64,000 bases of DNA from Pseudomonas inefficax (GCF_900277125.1 NZ_OPYN01000167.1:1-64000); one strand, 5' to 3'; shown: positions 31,901 to 39,803, counted from the stretch's first letter. Notes: generated by a model not told the origin, from the sequence alone. A program made the numbers and translations.

Positions 31901-32023
31901 GAATGGTTCCTAGAAGAAAAGGCCCGGGGGTGAGGCCCTATTTAGGGACCGGGCAAGTGCGATGAGAGTAAAACCATGGCTGCGTGCTATCGTGATTCGC
32001 ACATTTAGACGACGAGCTGAGCA

Positions 32024-32470
32024 ATGGAAAAATCAAATATTGAGCGCTTTGACGAGATCACCGCCCTTATCCTCTCAACGCTTTACTCGAAGTTTCCTGA
32101 GCCTGTCTTTTTGTGTCCAAAAGCACTTGGGCTGAGCAATGAGGAGCCAACAAGAGATGAAACTGGTGGCGTGATCTACACATCAGGCTGGAGGGAATTG
32201 AGCAATTTTATTGATCACTCAGCCTACTGGCTCGCTGAAGAGGGTTACCTGTCTCAGCGAGCCGGCCGCATCAGTTCGCGGTATACCCTTTCTGCAGCTG
32301 GGCTTAAATCGATGAAGCATGTAGATCAGCCAGAGATTGGCAGTGACACGCTGGGCGAAAAATTGCGAAAGGCGTCGTCCGAAGGGGCTAAAGCGACGAC
32401 CTCGAAGCTCGTTGACCAGTTCCTGGCTGTAGGTGCGTCGCTGATCACCAAATCTATGGGGATCGAATAG
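32024..32470 (+). CDS. Hypothetical moron, 148 aa, winged-helix-like
   Basis: The protein (MEKSNIERFDEITALILSTL) contains a segment that reads like a winged helix (WRELSNFIDHSAYWLAEEGYLSQRAG, with the RYTLSAAG wing), followed by a tail with a hydrophobic helix. It is divergent from the holin operon, AT-richer than its surroundings, and has its own terminator (32488-32511). This is the classic layout of a lysogen-expressed moron. The function is unknown. Confidence 0.65.
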   Translation: MEKSNIERFDEITALILSTLYSKFPEPVFLCPKALGLSNEEPTRDETGGVIYTSGWRELSNFIDHSAYWLAEEGYLSQRAGRISSRYTLSAAGLKSMKHVDQPEIGSDTLGEKLRKASSEGAKATTSKLVDQFLAVGASLITKSMGIE

Positions 32471-32487
32471 CGCACGCCAAATAGGAA

Positions 32488-32511
32488 ACCCGGCGCAATG
32501 GCCGGGTTTTT
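32488..32511 (+). terminator. Intrinsic terminator after the 32024 moron
   Basis: ACCCGGC pairs with GCCGGGT around a 6-base loop, followed by TTTTT. Confidence 0.85.
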
Positions 32512-32586
32512 GGTGGTATTTGCCAAAGGCAAAACTCTAACAATGGGCAAATACTGCCACTACGCGTGCGGGAACGCAATAGGCCC

Positions 32587-33177
32587 TCATGCGGCCTCTT
32601 TCATTTTGTAGATTGCGGCCGCCACCGGCGACAGCGCACGCTTGTCGATGTCCTCGCAAACCTCGAAGCAGATCTGCACGAATGGCTCCCAGTCCCTGGC
32701 CCAGGCGCATGAGGGAAGCGTCACGCCGTACACATCGTCGATCCAGCGCTTGAACCACTCCGGGCTTTCAAACGGGTCCTGCGCCGATGACTGCCCGCCC
32801 TGGTGCATGCGGCGGTAACGGAACATCACGCCCTTGGCTACGTACTCACAGCGCTCGCGCTTGGCCGCGGTCATACGGCCCGACCTGGCCATTGCCAGCG
32901 AGAACACGCACTCCTCGGCCACCTCGCGCTCGTTGTCGCCGCTCTGCGGGGCATACATGAAGTTGCCGAAGGCGCGCAGACTGCCGGGCAGCTTGAAGAT
33001 GGCCGCCTGCACACCACCGGCCAGGGCCTGGTGCACAGCATGGCTCGCCTTCCGCTGCTTCTCCGTGGTCTGGACCATGGTGCCCAAAAGGCCCAGCTGT
33101 TCGATGAATGCGCCTTGGCTATCCCAGGCCGTGTAGAGGCAGTCATGCCACGCTTGGCGCGCGCTGTTCAGTTGCAT
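32587..33177 (-). CDS. Putative late regulator in the Q position, 196 aa
   Basis: The protein begins MQLNSARQAWHDCLYTAWDS and is the last gene of the nin-like region, just upstream of the late genes. This is where lambda and Pseudomonas D3 encode the antiterminator Q. The sequence is helical, with one Arg/Lys-rich stretch (RMTAAKRERCEYVAKGVMF), but I see no recognisable Q domain. Several intrinsic terminators lie inside the late operon, which would need antitermination. The role is inferred from position. Confidence 0.6.
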   Translation of the reverse strand: MQLNSARQAWHDCLYTAWDSQGAFIEQLGLLGTMVQTTEKQRKASHAVHQALAGGVQAAIFKLPGSLRAFGNFMYAPQSGDNEREVAEECVFSLAMARSGRMTAAKRERCEYVAKGVMFRYRRMHQGGQSSAQDPFESPEWFKRWIDDVYGVTLPSCAWARDWEPFVQICFEVCEDIDKRALSPVAAAIYKMKEAA

Positions 33178-33299
33178 GGGCCGCCCTCCTCACGCTTGCG
33201 CTTGGCCTTGATGGCTGCCGCACGTGCGAGCGCGTAGCCGCCGAAGATGACCATGGCCAGGATCAGCAGCTGGCCGCTGTCGGTTGGTGTCAAGTTCAT
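33168..33299 (-). CDS. Small membrane protein, 43 aa
   Basis: This gene starts with ATG overlapping the ninG stop (ATGA) behind GGAGGGCA and ends 10 bases inside the next gene. The product is MNLTPTDSG, then a membrane helix (LLILAMVIFGGYALARAAAI) and a basic tail (KAKRKREEGG). The two overlaps and the strong ribosome binding site support it despite its size. The function is unknown. Confidence 0.72.
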   Translation of the reverse strand: MNLTPTDSGQLLILAMVIFGGYALARAAAIKAKRKREEGGPCN

Positions 33300-33901
33300 G
33301 CTGCTGCCCTCCGGAGGTCTTTGAGTTTTTGCCTGTACAGCGCCTTGATGGCCTGCAGGTCTTCGATGGTCAGGCGCTGGGGCTTATGAGGCCCTTCGAG
33401 GAATTCCACAGCTTCGGCGCCAATGCGCTTCACCAAGCGGATGCGGTACTCGACCGCGTTGCCCGACAGGTTCCGGTTGCACTTCACGCACTGACGGTGG
33501 ACGTTCAGCGGCTCGAAGCGCAGCTCCGGACAGGCTCCCACCGACCGGTAATGGCCGGCGTCCCAGCGGCTGCCGGTGATGAGGTCGTGGTCGCTCGGCA
33601 ACGAGTCGCAGCTAATGCACGGCAGGCCGGCGTCGCGCTCACGGATGTAGGCGTTGAACGCGGTCTGCGCCTCGGCCATGTGTTCGCGGCGGGTCTTCAG
33701 CTTCTCCCGGCGCTCCTGCAGGTCCTGGCGGGCCTGCTTGGTAATGGCCTTGGCCGCGATCTTCTGCACCTTCGAGTCCTTGGACATGGCCAGCGCGCAG
33801 GCGATGCTGCACACCTTCTGCGTGGTCATGGTCGGCTTGAAGGGTTTGCCGCAACCTGGGGCCTTACACTTCTTCGGTTTGATCTCCTTGGCCAGTGTCA
33901 T
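33296..33901 (-). CDS. ninG: NinG-like recombination protein
   Basis: NinG (Rap) is a phage structure-specific nuclease that assists recombination. The 201-residue protein has the N-terminal Cys pairs CKAPGCGKPF and CSIAC, a long basic helix, and the second zinc/HNH-like region CISCDS, HYRSVG and CVKCNR. It overlaps ninB by 4 bases. Confidence 0.92.
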   Translation of the reverse strand: MTLAKEIKPKKCKAPGCGKPFKPTMTTQKVCSIACALAMSKDSKVQKIAAKAITKQARQDLQERREKLKTRREHMAEAQTAFNAYIRERDAGLPCISCDSLPSDHDLITGSRWDAGHYRSVGACPELRFEPLNVHRQCVKCNRNLSGNAVEYRIRLVKRIGAEAVEFLEGPHKPQRLTIEDLQAIKALYRQKLKDLRRAAA

Positions 33902-34368
33902 GCCGCCTCCTCGCTCAACAGGTCACTGAACACAACACCCTGTGGCGCGAACTCGGCCAAGATGCAGTCGGTGAACTGGCAGCCCTGGGCCCGGTCGAAC
34001 AGCCGGGTCACCGGGAAGCCATCCGGCCCGAACATCGCGCACGGCCCCATTAGGCGAAGCTTCACCTCATACGGCAGGTGGATGAACGACTCGGCCCAGC
34101 CGGTGCGGAACTCATCGCAGCCGGCGCGCATGATCGGCACGCCGAAGTGCAGCTTGCAGTACCGGCGCACATCCTCGATGTCGCCCATCTCGGTGCTCTT
34201 GGCGATTCGGTCGTACATGGCGAACCACAGAGCGTTCTGATCCAGGGTGCGATCCTTGCCCGGACGCATGGTGACCACGACGAACTTCTTGTCGCGGAAC
34301 ATGCGGGTCAGCATGGTCACGGCCTCGGACAGCTTGGCCTTGCTGTTTACGCTGATTTTGTCAGCCAT
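33898..34368 (-). CDS. ninB: NinB-like recombination protein
   Basis: NinB (Orf) of lambda binds single-stranded DNA and SSB and helps load the annealing protein. The 156-residue protein has the family pattern RTLDQNALWFAMYDRIA and a C-terminal FTDCILAEFAPQGV. It is coupled to ninG (ATGA overlap). It may cooperate with the Rad52-like protein of the other early operon (43556). Confidence 0.92.
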   Translation of the reverse strand: MADKISVNSKAKLSEAVTMLTRMFRDKKFVVVTMRPGKDRTLDQNALWFAMYDRIAKSTEMGDIEDVRRYCKLHFGVPIMRAGCDEFRTGWAESFIHLPYEVKLRLMGPCAMFGPDGFPVTRLFDRAQGCQFTDCILAEFAPQGVVFSDLLSEEAA

Positions 34369-34576
34369 GAGCGCGGCCCTCTAGACGATCCATCGATTTG
34401 ATGAGCGCGCGGTCATGCTCAACCAGGCCCCGGGCCTTCGAGTAGAGCGCGTGAGCGCGCAAGCCGGTGTGTGGGCTGCTGGAGTAAAAGTCCCAGCTCA
34501 GGTACCAGCCGCCGAGGAATAAAAGCGCGTTATCCACCTGACTGCGAATCAGGAGATCTCTTTTGAATAGGCTCAC
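34361..34576 (-). CDS. Hypothetical protein, 71 aa
   Basis: A small protein beginning MSLFKRDLLIRSQVDNALL, overlapping both neighbours (8 bases with ninB, 4 with the upstream gene), which supports its reality. A central aromatic segment (FLGGWYLSWDFY) is not long enough to be a sure membrane helix. The function is unknown. Confidence 0.62.
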   Translation of the reverse strand: MSLFKRDLLIRSQVDNALLFLGGWYLSWDFYSSSPHTGLRAHALYSKARGLVEHDRALIKSMDRLEGRAHG

Positions 34577-35379
34577 ACCCCCTCCCCAGCCGGCTGCCCG
34601 GCGCGCTTGATGTTCAACTGAGCAATGGCGACGCGTGTTTGCCGTTTACGCAGATAGGTTTCGATGCGACGGCGCTGTTCTTCTTTGGCGCGCTGGCGGT
34701 CTTTCTTGGCCTTCGCCGCCTCGAGGATGCAGCGCACCTCGGCGAGCTTTTCGCGGGTCTTGGAACCAGCGTACGGGCGCACTTCACCAGTGAGCAGGCC
34801 GGCAATAGCTTGGCCGTCTTGGGTAATGGGTGCGATGCGCAGGTCGGCCAGGTACTTAGCACCGGTTTCGTGGGTGATGAGCTGAGCGCGGACTGCCGAC
34901 TCAATCGCAGTGACGCGACGGCCCTGGTCGTAACCCAGCGAAACCTCCCACTTGGCCGGCTGGTCCTCGGCCCGCGCGAAGCTGACCAGGCGCTCGTAGG
35001 CGCTCATGAAGGCCATCCGGGCGCCGACCTTGTCGCCGGCTTCAAGGATTGGCTCGGACGCGATCATGGCCTGGCGGATTTCAGTGGTGAGCACGACCGT
35101 CTCATGCTCGTCACTTGCCGCCAGGGCGATCGACCACGCCTCATCCTTGCCCGGGCGAGTGTCAGCCGCGTGGATGTGCTTGAGGACCATACCGAGCGAA
35201 AGGCGCCCAGCTGGCTCTCTCCGGCACGCACGCAGTGCGCCAATGATCACGCCAGGCTCATAGGCCGAAAGATCCTCAGCGATCAACTCAGCGCCTCCCG
35301 CGCTAATCACCTGCCCCATTGCCTCGGCAGTTGCGCAGATGGCCACGGCCAGCTCGGCTTGTTGGTCAGAGGAAAGCAT
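34573..35379 (-). CDS. Replication-region protein, 268 aa (helicase loader position)
   Basis: The protein begins MLSSDQQAELAVAICATAEAMGQ and has an N-terminal helical domain with VIIGALRACRREPAGRLSLG, as in phage proteins found after the O-like replication gene. The C-terminal third is strongly basic (KAKKDRQRAKEEQRRRIETYL). In lambdoid phages this place is taken by P or a DnaC-like loader, but no Walker motif is visible, so ATPase activity is unlikely. It overlaps the O-like gene by 14 bases. Confidence 0.6.
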   Translation of the reverse strand: MLSSDQQAELAVAICATAEAMGQVISAGGAELIAEDLSAYEPGVIIGALRACRREPAGRLSLGMVLKHIHAADTRPGKDEAWSIALAASDEHETVVLTTEIRQAMIASEPILEAGDKVGARMAFMSAYERLVSFARAEDQPAKWEVSLGYDQGRRVTAIESAVRAQLITHETGAKYLADLRIAPITQDGQAIAGLLTGEVRPYAGSKTREKLAEVRCILEAAKAKKDRQRAKEEQRRRIETYLRKRQTRVAIAQLNIKRAGQPAGEGV

Positions 35380-36271
35380 TGCGCTTACCCCTCTGACGAT
35401 TGCGGATCGCGTCAGCCGCTTCCTGGGCCGCGTTCATGTTCGCCTGGGTCTGTTCCTGTTGGCGGGCAGTCGTGGCGTTCATCTGGCGGTTGGTCACCCA
35501 CTGGGTGTGGTAGGCCTCAGCTTTGGCCAGCAGGTCGCCAAGGTTGTGGCAACCGTTGATCAAGCGCGCGTCGTTGATGGTCAGGAAGTACGCGGCTACA
35601 TGGTGAGCGACATCGATGCCGAGACGGCTGATCAGTTGGCCAACCTGCCCGCCTGCTTTGGCGTTCCATACCGGCCATGCGTGGTAGCGCTTGCGGTAGG
35701 CCATGGCATAGTTCGCCCAAGCCTTGAACGTTTTGCAGGACTGTTCCTTCGGCCCTGGCATATCGGCCGGGATCTCGCAGCGCGGCTGCTGAGCCGTAAA
35801 CGGAAGCACGATACCCTCCGCGACCACGGCTTCAGCCTGGGTCGCAACTGGTTCAGTGACTGGTTCCTTTACTGATTCAAAAGAGTGACTGGTTCTGGGT
35901 GCAGCTCCTGCACTACCCCCTAGTGAATCTGCTGCACTAGGGGGTGAACCTGCTGCACTACCTTGGTGAATTTCCTGCACTACCCCTAGTGAATCTGCTG
36001 CACCACTCAACGTCAGGTAGTAGACGTTCGAGGAGTTACCCTTAGGACCACCCTTGCGGATTTCTTTGCGCAACAGGCCGGCACCGCACAGGGTGCTGAT
36101 GTGGTTCATGACCGAGCGCTTGCTGATTTCGCATTGATCGGCGATGTGCTGATACGACGGCCAGCATTCTCCCTGGTCGCTCGCGTTGTCGGCCAGTTTG
36201 ATGAGCACCAGCTTGCGCAGCGGATTGCCGACCTTGGTCTTCATGGCCTTGACCATCAGTTCCATGCTCAT
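35366..36271 (-). CDS. Replication initiator-like protein with N-terminal winged helix (O-like)
   Basis: The 301-residue protein has an N-terminal helix-turn-helix of the phage O / primosome type (LVLIKLADNASDQGECWPSY, then ISKRSVMNHISTLCGAGLLR), a Ser/Ala/Pro-rich linker with repeated 'GSAAGS..ADSLGG' blocks, and a C-terminal domain beginning KTFKAWANYAMAYRKRY. It probably binds the phage origin, perhaps in the repeat-bearing linker DNA (35920-36005), and recruits host helicase. The ATG at 36271 overlaps the upstream stop (ATGA). Confidence 0.78.
   Translation of the reverse strand: MSMELMVKAMKTKVGNPLRKLVLIKLADNASDQGECWPSYQHIADQCEISKRSVMNHISTLCGAGLLRKEIRKGGPKGNSSNVYYLTLSGAADSLGVVQEIHQGSAAGSPPSAADSLGGSAGAAPRTSHSFESVKEPVTEPVATQAEAVVAEGIVLPFTAQQPRCEIPADMPGPKEQSCKTFKAWANYAMAYRKRYHAWPVWNAKAGGQVGQLISRLGIDVAHHVAAYFLTINDARLINGCHNLGDLLAKAEAYHTQWVTNRQMNATTARQQEQTQANMNAAQEAADAIRNRQRGKRNAFL
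35900..36005. repeat. Short repeats inside the O-like gene (candidate origin)
   Basis: The units 'CTAGTGAATCTGCTGCAC', 'CTAGGGGGTGAACCTGCTGC', 'CTTGGTGAATTTCCTGCAC' and 'CCTAGTGAATCTGCTGCAC' recur about every 19-27 bases. In lambda the origin iterons lie inside gene O, so this repeat cluster is the best candidate for the phage replication origin. Confidence 0.55.
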
Positions 36272-36447
36272 GCTGAGATACCCAACTGCAAGACAAACCC
36301 GGCGACGATGACCCCACCCCACAGAGCAAGAGCCCGGAACACATCAAGGGCGCGTTCAGCCCTCTGGGCATGCCTCAAATACGCCATTTTTTCCTCGATC
36401 ACACGGTCGAAGAGCTCTTCAATCTGATCGTATTGGTCGGGAGTCAT
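36268..36447 (-). CDS. Small membrane protein, 59 aa
   Basis: The product (MTPDQYDQIEELFDRVIEEK) is a charged helix followed by one membrane segment (ALALWGGVIVAGFVLQLG) at the C-terminus. Both ends overlap neighbours by 4 bases (ATGA), so it is part of the cro-side operon. The function is unknown. Confidence 0.68.
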   Translation of the reverse strand: MTPDQYDQIEELFDRVIEEKMAYLRHAQRAERALDVFRALALWGGVIVAGFVLQLGISA

Positions 36448-37256
36448 GCCCCACCTCCAGAGACGACCAGGCTGGCCAGGTCGGCGAAGCGGTCGACGTA
36501 CCAGTGCGGCTGGGTTTCGCGCGGGCATTGAGGGCTGGTCAGGTTCTTGCCATAGCGCAGCCCCTTGTCAGTGATGGCCCAGAACGTGACCGTCTCCTGC
36601 TTGGAGTTCTTGCGCTGCATGAGCTTGAGCACGCCGGCTTGCTGCAGGCCCTTGTTGAACGACGCGGGCGACATGCGGATACCGTTGTCCTTGAGCAAGG
36701 TGGTCAGGGCCTTGGTCGGCAACGAACTGCCACCAGTTGCGTCAGCCGGCGCATCCACTGCATAGCTGGGCAGGAACTTCGGATCGAGGCCGTTGTTCTC
36801 GGCGATCTTGGTCAGCATCTGCATCTGGCAAGACGCGGCCGGCTTCAGGAGGCGCGTGAAGCACTCCATGATGGCGATTTCGCCGATCACCTTGGTGCCG
36901 TTTGCCATCACGGCCTGGTGGGCTTCAGACTGGCCTTCCAGCTCTCGCCAGCGACGAATCACCTTCATGCGCAGTCCAGCGCTATACCCGGTCAGCAAGC
37001 AGTCGGTGTGCTCGCGGTCAAGCAAATACTCGACCTGCTCGCGGTTCTGCCCGTCCAAGTAGATGTGCTCAAAACTGAGTACATCTGCTTTCAGTTCGGC
37101 AAGCATGGCAACAATGTCACGCTTGACGTTGGCGTGACGCTTGCCAGTCAAGCTAGCGATCTCTCGCGACGACATCGTGCGCGCCACGAAATCGTGGTTC
37201 GCATTTTGTGGCGCAGCCCTGGAGAGGGCCTGTACATGAGGGAAGGAGGTATGCAT
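36444..37256 (-). CDS. Rha-family phage regulatory protein
   Basis: The 270-residue protein has an N-terminal Rha domain: MSSREIASLTGKRHANVKRDI, followed by YLLDREHTDCLLTGYSAGLRMKV with the 'LTGY' signature and ending in RRWRELE. The C-terminal half (LPTKALTTLLKDNGIRMSP, FWAITDKGLRYG) looks like a KilA-C/antirepressor-type domain. Rha proteins of lambdoid phages hamper growth in hosts lacking IHF and are regulators. It lies early in the cro operon. Confidence 0.85.
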   Translation of the reverse strand: MHTSFPHVQALSRAAPQNANHDFVARTMSSREIASLTGKRHANVKRDIVAMLAELKADVLSFEHIYLDGQNREQVEYLLDREHTDCLLTGYSAGLRMKVIRRWRELEGQSEAHQAVMANGTKVIGEIAIMECFTRLLKPAASCQMQMLTKIAENNGLDPKFLPSYAVDAPADATGGSSLPTKALTTLLKDNGIRMSPASFNKGLQQAGVLKLMQRKNSKQETVTFWAITDKGLRYGKNLTSPQCPRETQPHWYVDRFADLASLVVSGGGA

Positions 37257-37283
37257 AATCGTCCTCGAAGCAGTATTAGAAGA

Positions 37284-37308
37284 AACCGCCCCGCCAGGCG
37301 GTTTTTTT
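37284..37308. terminator. Hairpin terminator between rha and the cro-proximal genes
   Basis: AACCGCC pairs with GGCGGTT around a 6-base loop, with seven T on the plus strand and a shorter TTTCTTCT on the minus strand. Its place downstream of cro is like tR1 of lambda, which makes expression of the replication genes dependent on antitermination. Confidence 0.6.
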
Positions 37309-37429
37309 GTGCCCGGGGTTCGTACCGTGATAGTGCGAAGCCCATGGGCACCGATCCGCGCATGCGCGGAAAAAATGACGCCATTCCGGTTGCTCTGCCT
37401 GTAGTCAGGCCTTCCCTTTTCAGGGACTT

Positions 37430-37609
37430 TTAAGGCCGAGGCAGATGCCGGAGCTTCCCGGCGCCTTTAGGCCTCGTTTTCTCGAGGAGGCTTTCCCGTA
37501 CTAACTGGACGGCGTACTGCTCGGGGGTCACCCCGGCTTTCATCGCCATCTCTTCAAGCTTTCGGTAGAAGCGCTCCTCGAGGCCGTGACAAATCAACGT
37601 TTCGGCCAT
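37430..37609 (-). CDS. Small regulator-like protein, 59 aa
   Basis: The product begins MAETLICHGLEERFYRKLEE and looks like a short strand followed by two helices, near the ribbon-helix-helix pattern (MAMKAGVTPEQYAVQLVRESL). The ATG follows AAGGGGGAC. It probably modulates early transcription; no family name can be given. Confidence 0.62.
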   Translation of the reverse strand: MAETLICHGLEERFYRKLEEMAMKAGVTPEQYAVQLVRESLLEKTRPKGAGKLRHLPRP

Positions 37610-37628
37610 GAGTCCCCCTTGCGGGCCT

Positions 37629-37823
37629 TCAGGCCGTGTGCGCAGTCTCGTTATCATCCTGAGCAATCAGCAGAGCGAGCTTCTCCTCTACACACATGCG
37701 CACGAACACAGCTGGTTGAAGGCGGTGAAGCTTTGCAACCGCCCTGACAGCCTCGTAGGTGTCCTCGTCGTAACGGGACTTAATCTCCCGGTCTTTCAAA
37801 TGGCGGCTATCGTCGTAGCTCAT
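37629..37823 (-). CDS. Ribbon-helix-helix-like protein, 64 aa
   Basis: The segment REIKSRYDEDTYEAVRAVAKLHRLQPAVF followed by VRMCVEEKLALLI has the strand-helix-helix pattern of Arc/MetJ-type repressors. It is the first gene after cro, the place where several lambdoid phages encode a second small DNA-binding protein. AAGGAG lies upstream of the ATG at 37823; the extension to 37916 is not used. Confidence 0.66.
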   Translation of the reverse strand: MSYDDSRHLKDREIKSRYDEDTYEAVRAVAKLHRLQPAVFVRMCVEEKLALLIAQDDNETAHTA

Positions 37824-37852
37824 TGAGTGGTGGCTCCTTGCTGGGAAAGTGG

Positions 37853-38101
37853 TTAAGCGGCGGAAAGCGCGTGGCTCGAATTGCTGTCGATCTGGTTCCA
37901 CGGGAACGAAGGACACAGGTCGGCACGATTCACAGCGCCATTCGTAAGCACCTCAATCTGGAGTGCGCGCTTGGCTGGGACCGTGCGCTCTCCTGAACAC
38001 CATTGGTTGACGGTCGGCGCCGCCACCTTCAGCCGGCGAGCCAATTCCGCCTGGCTGCCCAGCACGCGGGATGCTTCTTTGGCTGCTTCTGCTGATTTCA
38101 T
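37853..38101 (-). CDS. cro: Cro-like repressor
   Basis: The 82-residue protein is the first gene opposite the CI-like repressor. It has a helix-turn-helix: SQAELARRLKVAAPTVNQWCSGERTVP, a Cro/YdaS-type arrangement, with a C-terminal NGAVNRADLCPSF. It should bind the same operators (38132-38196) and turn off cI to commit to lytic growth. A promoter for it is visible at 38129-38157. Confidence 0.85.
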   Translation of the reverse strand: MKSAEAAKEASRVLGSQAELARRLKVAAPTVNQWCSGERTVPAKRALQIEVLTNGAVNRADLCPSFPWNQIDSNSSHALSAA

Positions 38102-38128
38102 GAGTTCTCTCCTGGAGATTTACCGATG

Positions 38129-38157
38129 AATATAAGGCATTACCTTATTCGGCACAA
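38129..38157 (-). promoter_or_regulatory. Probable cro promoter
   Basis: On the minus strand TTGTGC (38157-38152) and TATATT (38134-38129) are 17 bases apart, close to sigma-70 -35 and -10 boxes. The palindromic operator TAAGGCATTACCTTA (38133-38147) overlaps the -10 and spacer, so repressor binding would block this promoter. Confidence 0.6.
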
Positions 38158-38199
38158 GCCATTGCCTAACCAGCACCCCGATTGGCCTAATTAGGCAAT
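38132..38199. promoter_or_regulatory. cI/cro operator region
   Basis: Three related sites lie in 68 bp: the palindrome TAAGGCATTACCTTA (38133-38147), a half-site ATTGCCTAA (38161-38169) and the perfect palindrome GCCTAATTAGGC (38185-38196), which touches the cI start codon. The unit TTAGGCA recurs at 40709-40767 upstream of the other early operon, as expected of a repressor with two operator regions. Confidence 0.78.
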
Positions 38200-39040
38200 G
38201 CTTACCGGACCAGAATTAGGCGCAGCCATTGAGGCTGCGCGGATCGCCAAGGGCGTATCGAAGAAACAACTAGCAGACGACTTCCAGGTGAAGCCTCCGT
38301 CGGTACAGGGCTGGGTGAAAAACGGCCGAATCGACAAGTCGAAGCTGATGGACGTCATCGCCTACTTCGCTGATGTCGTAGGCCCTGAGCATTGGGGGCT
38401 GCGCGCAGGCTTTACCTACGAGAGCCTGCCGGACGTCGCCTCAGTATCGGTTGAAGAACCGGCGCCCACCTCGGCTGCGGATATGGTTCGCAACATGCTC
38501 GCCAAACAGGGGAAGAACCTGCCGGAAAGTGCTCGCGCGCAGCTGATGGCAGCCGCTGAAGCGTCGGACCAGGGCAACGTAATCACCGTCGACTTCTCTC
38601 GCCCTGGGCTCGTCGGGGATGAGGTTCGGATTGCTCACTACGATGTGCGTGCGGCCATGGGCAACGGCCAGGCCACGCACGACTACCCGGAAATGCTCAA
38701 GGATATCCGCGTCAGCCCGAGCCATCTCCGCGAGTTGGGTGTTGAGTTCGAAGAGCACTTCCACTTGAAGGTGGTCACCGGCTGGGGCCAGTCGATGGAG
38801 CCCACCATCAAGCACCGCGACCCGCTTATTGTGAATATCAACGTCCGCGAATTCGTGGGCGACGGGATTTACCTCTTCGTCTGGGATGACCTGCTCTATA
38901 TTAAGCGCCTGCAGGTGGCTGATGAGGAGCACTTCGAGATGATTTCGGACAACCCGCGGCATAAGGATCGGTTAATCCGCAGAGACATGACCTACATCCA
39001 GGCCAGGGTGCTGCTGGTCTGGAATGCGCATCTAGTCTGA
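38198..39040 (+). CDS. cI: CI-like phage repressor (HTH plus S24 peptidase domain)
   Basis: The 280-residue repressor has an N-terminal helix-turn-helix (KGVSKKQLADDFQVKPPSVQ) and a C-terminal LexA/S24 domain with catalytic Ser199 in GWGQSMEPTI and Lys236 in YIKRLQ. It should hold the prophage silent until SOS induction. I see no clear Ala-Gly cleavage pair in the linker (about 125-165), so induction may not follow the classic self-cleavage route. The start codon lies against an operator palindrome with almost no ribosome binding site, so the message may be leaderless. Confidence 0.92.
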   Translation: MLTGPELGAAIEAARIAKGVSKKQLADDFQVKPPSVQGWVKNGRIDKSKLMDVIAYFADVVGPEHWGLRAGFTYESLPDVASVSVEEPAPTSAADMVRNMLAKQGKNLPESARAQLMAAAEASDQGNVITVDFSRPGLVGDEVRIAHYDVRAAMGNGQATHDYPEMLKDIRVSPSHLRELGVEFEEHFHLKVVTGWGQSMEPTIKHRDPLIVNINVREFVGDGIYLFVWDDLLYIKRLQVADEEHFEMISDNPRHKDRLIRRDMTYIQARVLLVWNAHLV

Positions 39041-39079
39041 CCATTGAAACTAGCCGATCAGAATCAGGTAGAGGCATCC

Positions 39080-39376
39080 ATGGAATACACCAGCAGCATG
39101 GCCGTCGAAACACTGCAGATCAGTGATAAAGACGTCAACAAGTACATAAATGAACGTATCGGCTCTAACGCATGCCCTTGCGGAAGCGGAGAGTTCGAAT
39201 TAATCATTGACTCAGAAGCAACGCCATCTGTGATGACCATGAAGGACGTCCGAGACGAGTTCAATGAGCATTGGTTTTTTTGGCAAGCATGCAACCATTG
39301 CTCGCAATCTAAAATGATCGCCGCGTCGCGGGTGTGGGCATGGATCAAGGAGCAAAACTCGAAAAATGTCGACTAA
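39080..39376 (+). CDS. Zinc-ribbon-like hypothetical protein, 98 aa
   Basis: Two Cys pairs, NACPCGSGEFEL and CNHCSQS, about 45 residues apart, suggest a zinc-binding fold. The ATG at 39080 has GAGG 5 bases upstream. It lies directly after cI and is probably co-transcribed in the lysogen, like rexA/rexB in lambda, with an 11-base overlap into the next gene. The function is unknown. Confidence 0.65.
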   Translation: MEYTSSMAVETLQISDKDVNKYINERIGSNACPCGSGEFELIIDSEATPSVMTMKDVRDEFNEHWFFWQACNHCSQSKMIAASRVWAWIKEQNSKNVD

Positions 39377-39701
39377 TATTCGAGCATTTCCTGGATCGGC
39401 TAGGGGTGACACTGGGTCCGGGGGCAGCCATACTGGCGGCAACGGAGGAGGATCAGATTTGGAATCTCGCGTAGCAGCATTGGAGAAAGCAATCCCGGAC
39501 ATCAGGGAGAGGCTGGCTCGCGTTGAGACAAAGCTGGACACCATCGAGAAGACAATGGCTACAAAATCCGATCTGGAAGCAGTTCGCCACTCTATCGCAA
39601 CGGATGTTCAGAAGACTGTAGCTGATGCTACATGGCGTTTCGTGCAAATCTCTGTGGTCCTAGCCGGCCTAGCCTTCACTGCCGCAAAATTCATTGGCTA
39701 A
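39366..39701 (+). CDS. Coiled-coil, tail-anchored membrane protein, 111 aa
   Basis: The product has a Gly-rich N-terminus (about 1-30), a coiled coil (ESRVAALEKAIPDIRERLAR, VETKLDTIEKTM) and a C-terminal membrane helix (FVQISVVLAGLAFTAAKFIG). This shape recalls small superinfection-exclusion or immunity proteins next to repressor genes. Two terminators follow it. The role is inferred from context only. Confidence 0.68.
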   Translation: MSTNIRAFPGSARGDTGSGGSHTGGNGGGSDLESRVAALEKAIPDIRERLARVETKLDTIEKTMATKSDLEAVRHSIATDVQKTVADATWRFVQISVVLAGLAFTAAKFIG

Positions 39702-39716
39702 CCCCGCCGCAATTAT

Positions 39717-39739
39717 AAGCCCGCATTTGCGGGCTTTTT
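39717..39739 (+). terminator. Intrinsic terminator of the cI operon (first)
   Basis: AAGCCCGC and GCGGGCTT pair around ATTT and are followed by a T-run. A second terminator follows 65 bases later. Confidence 0.87.
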
Positions 39740-39803
39740 CATGCCTTCACGCTTTTTTCACGCCCTACCCTGCACAGTTGAGACTCATCCGCTTCCCTAC
39801 GTT

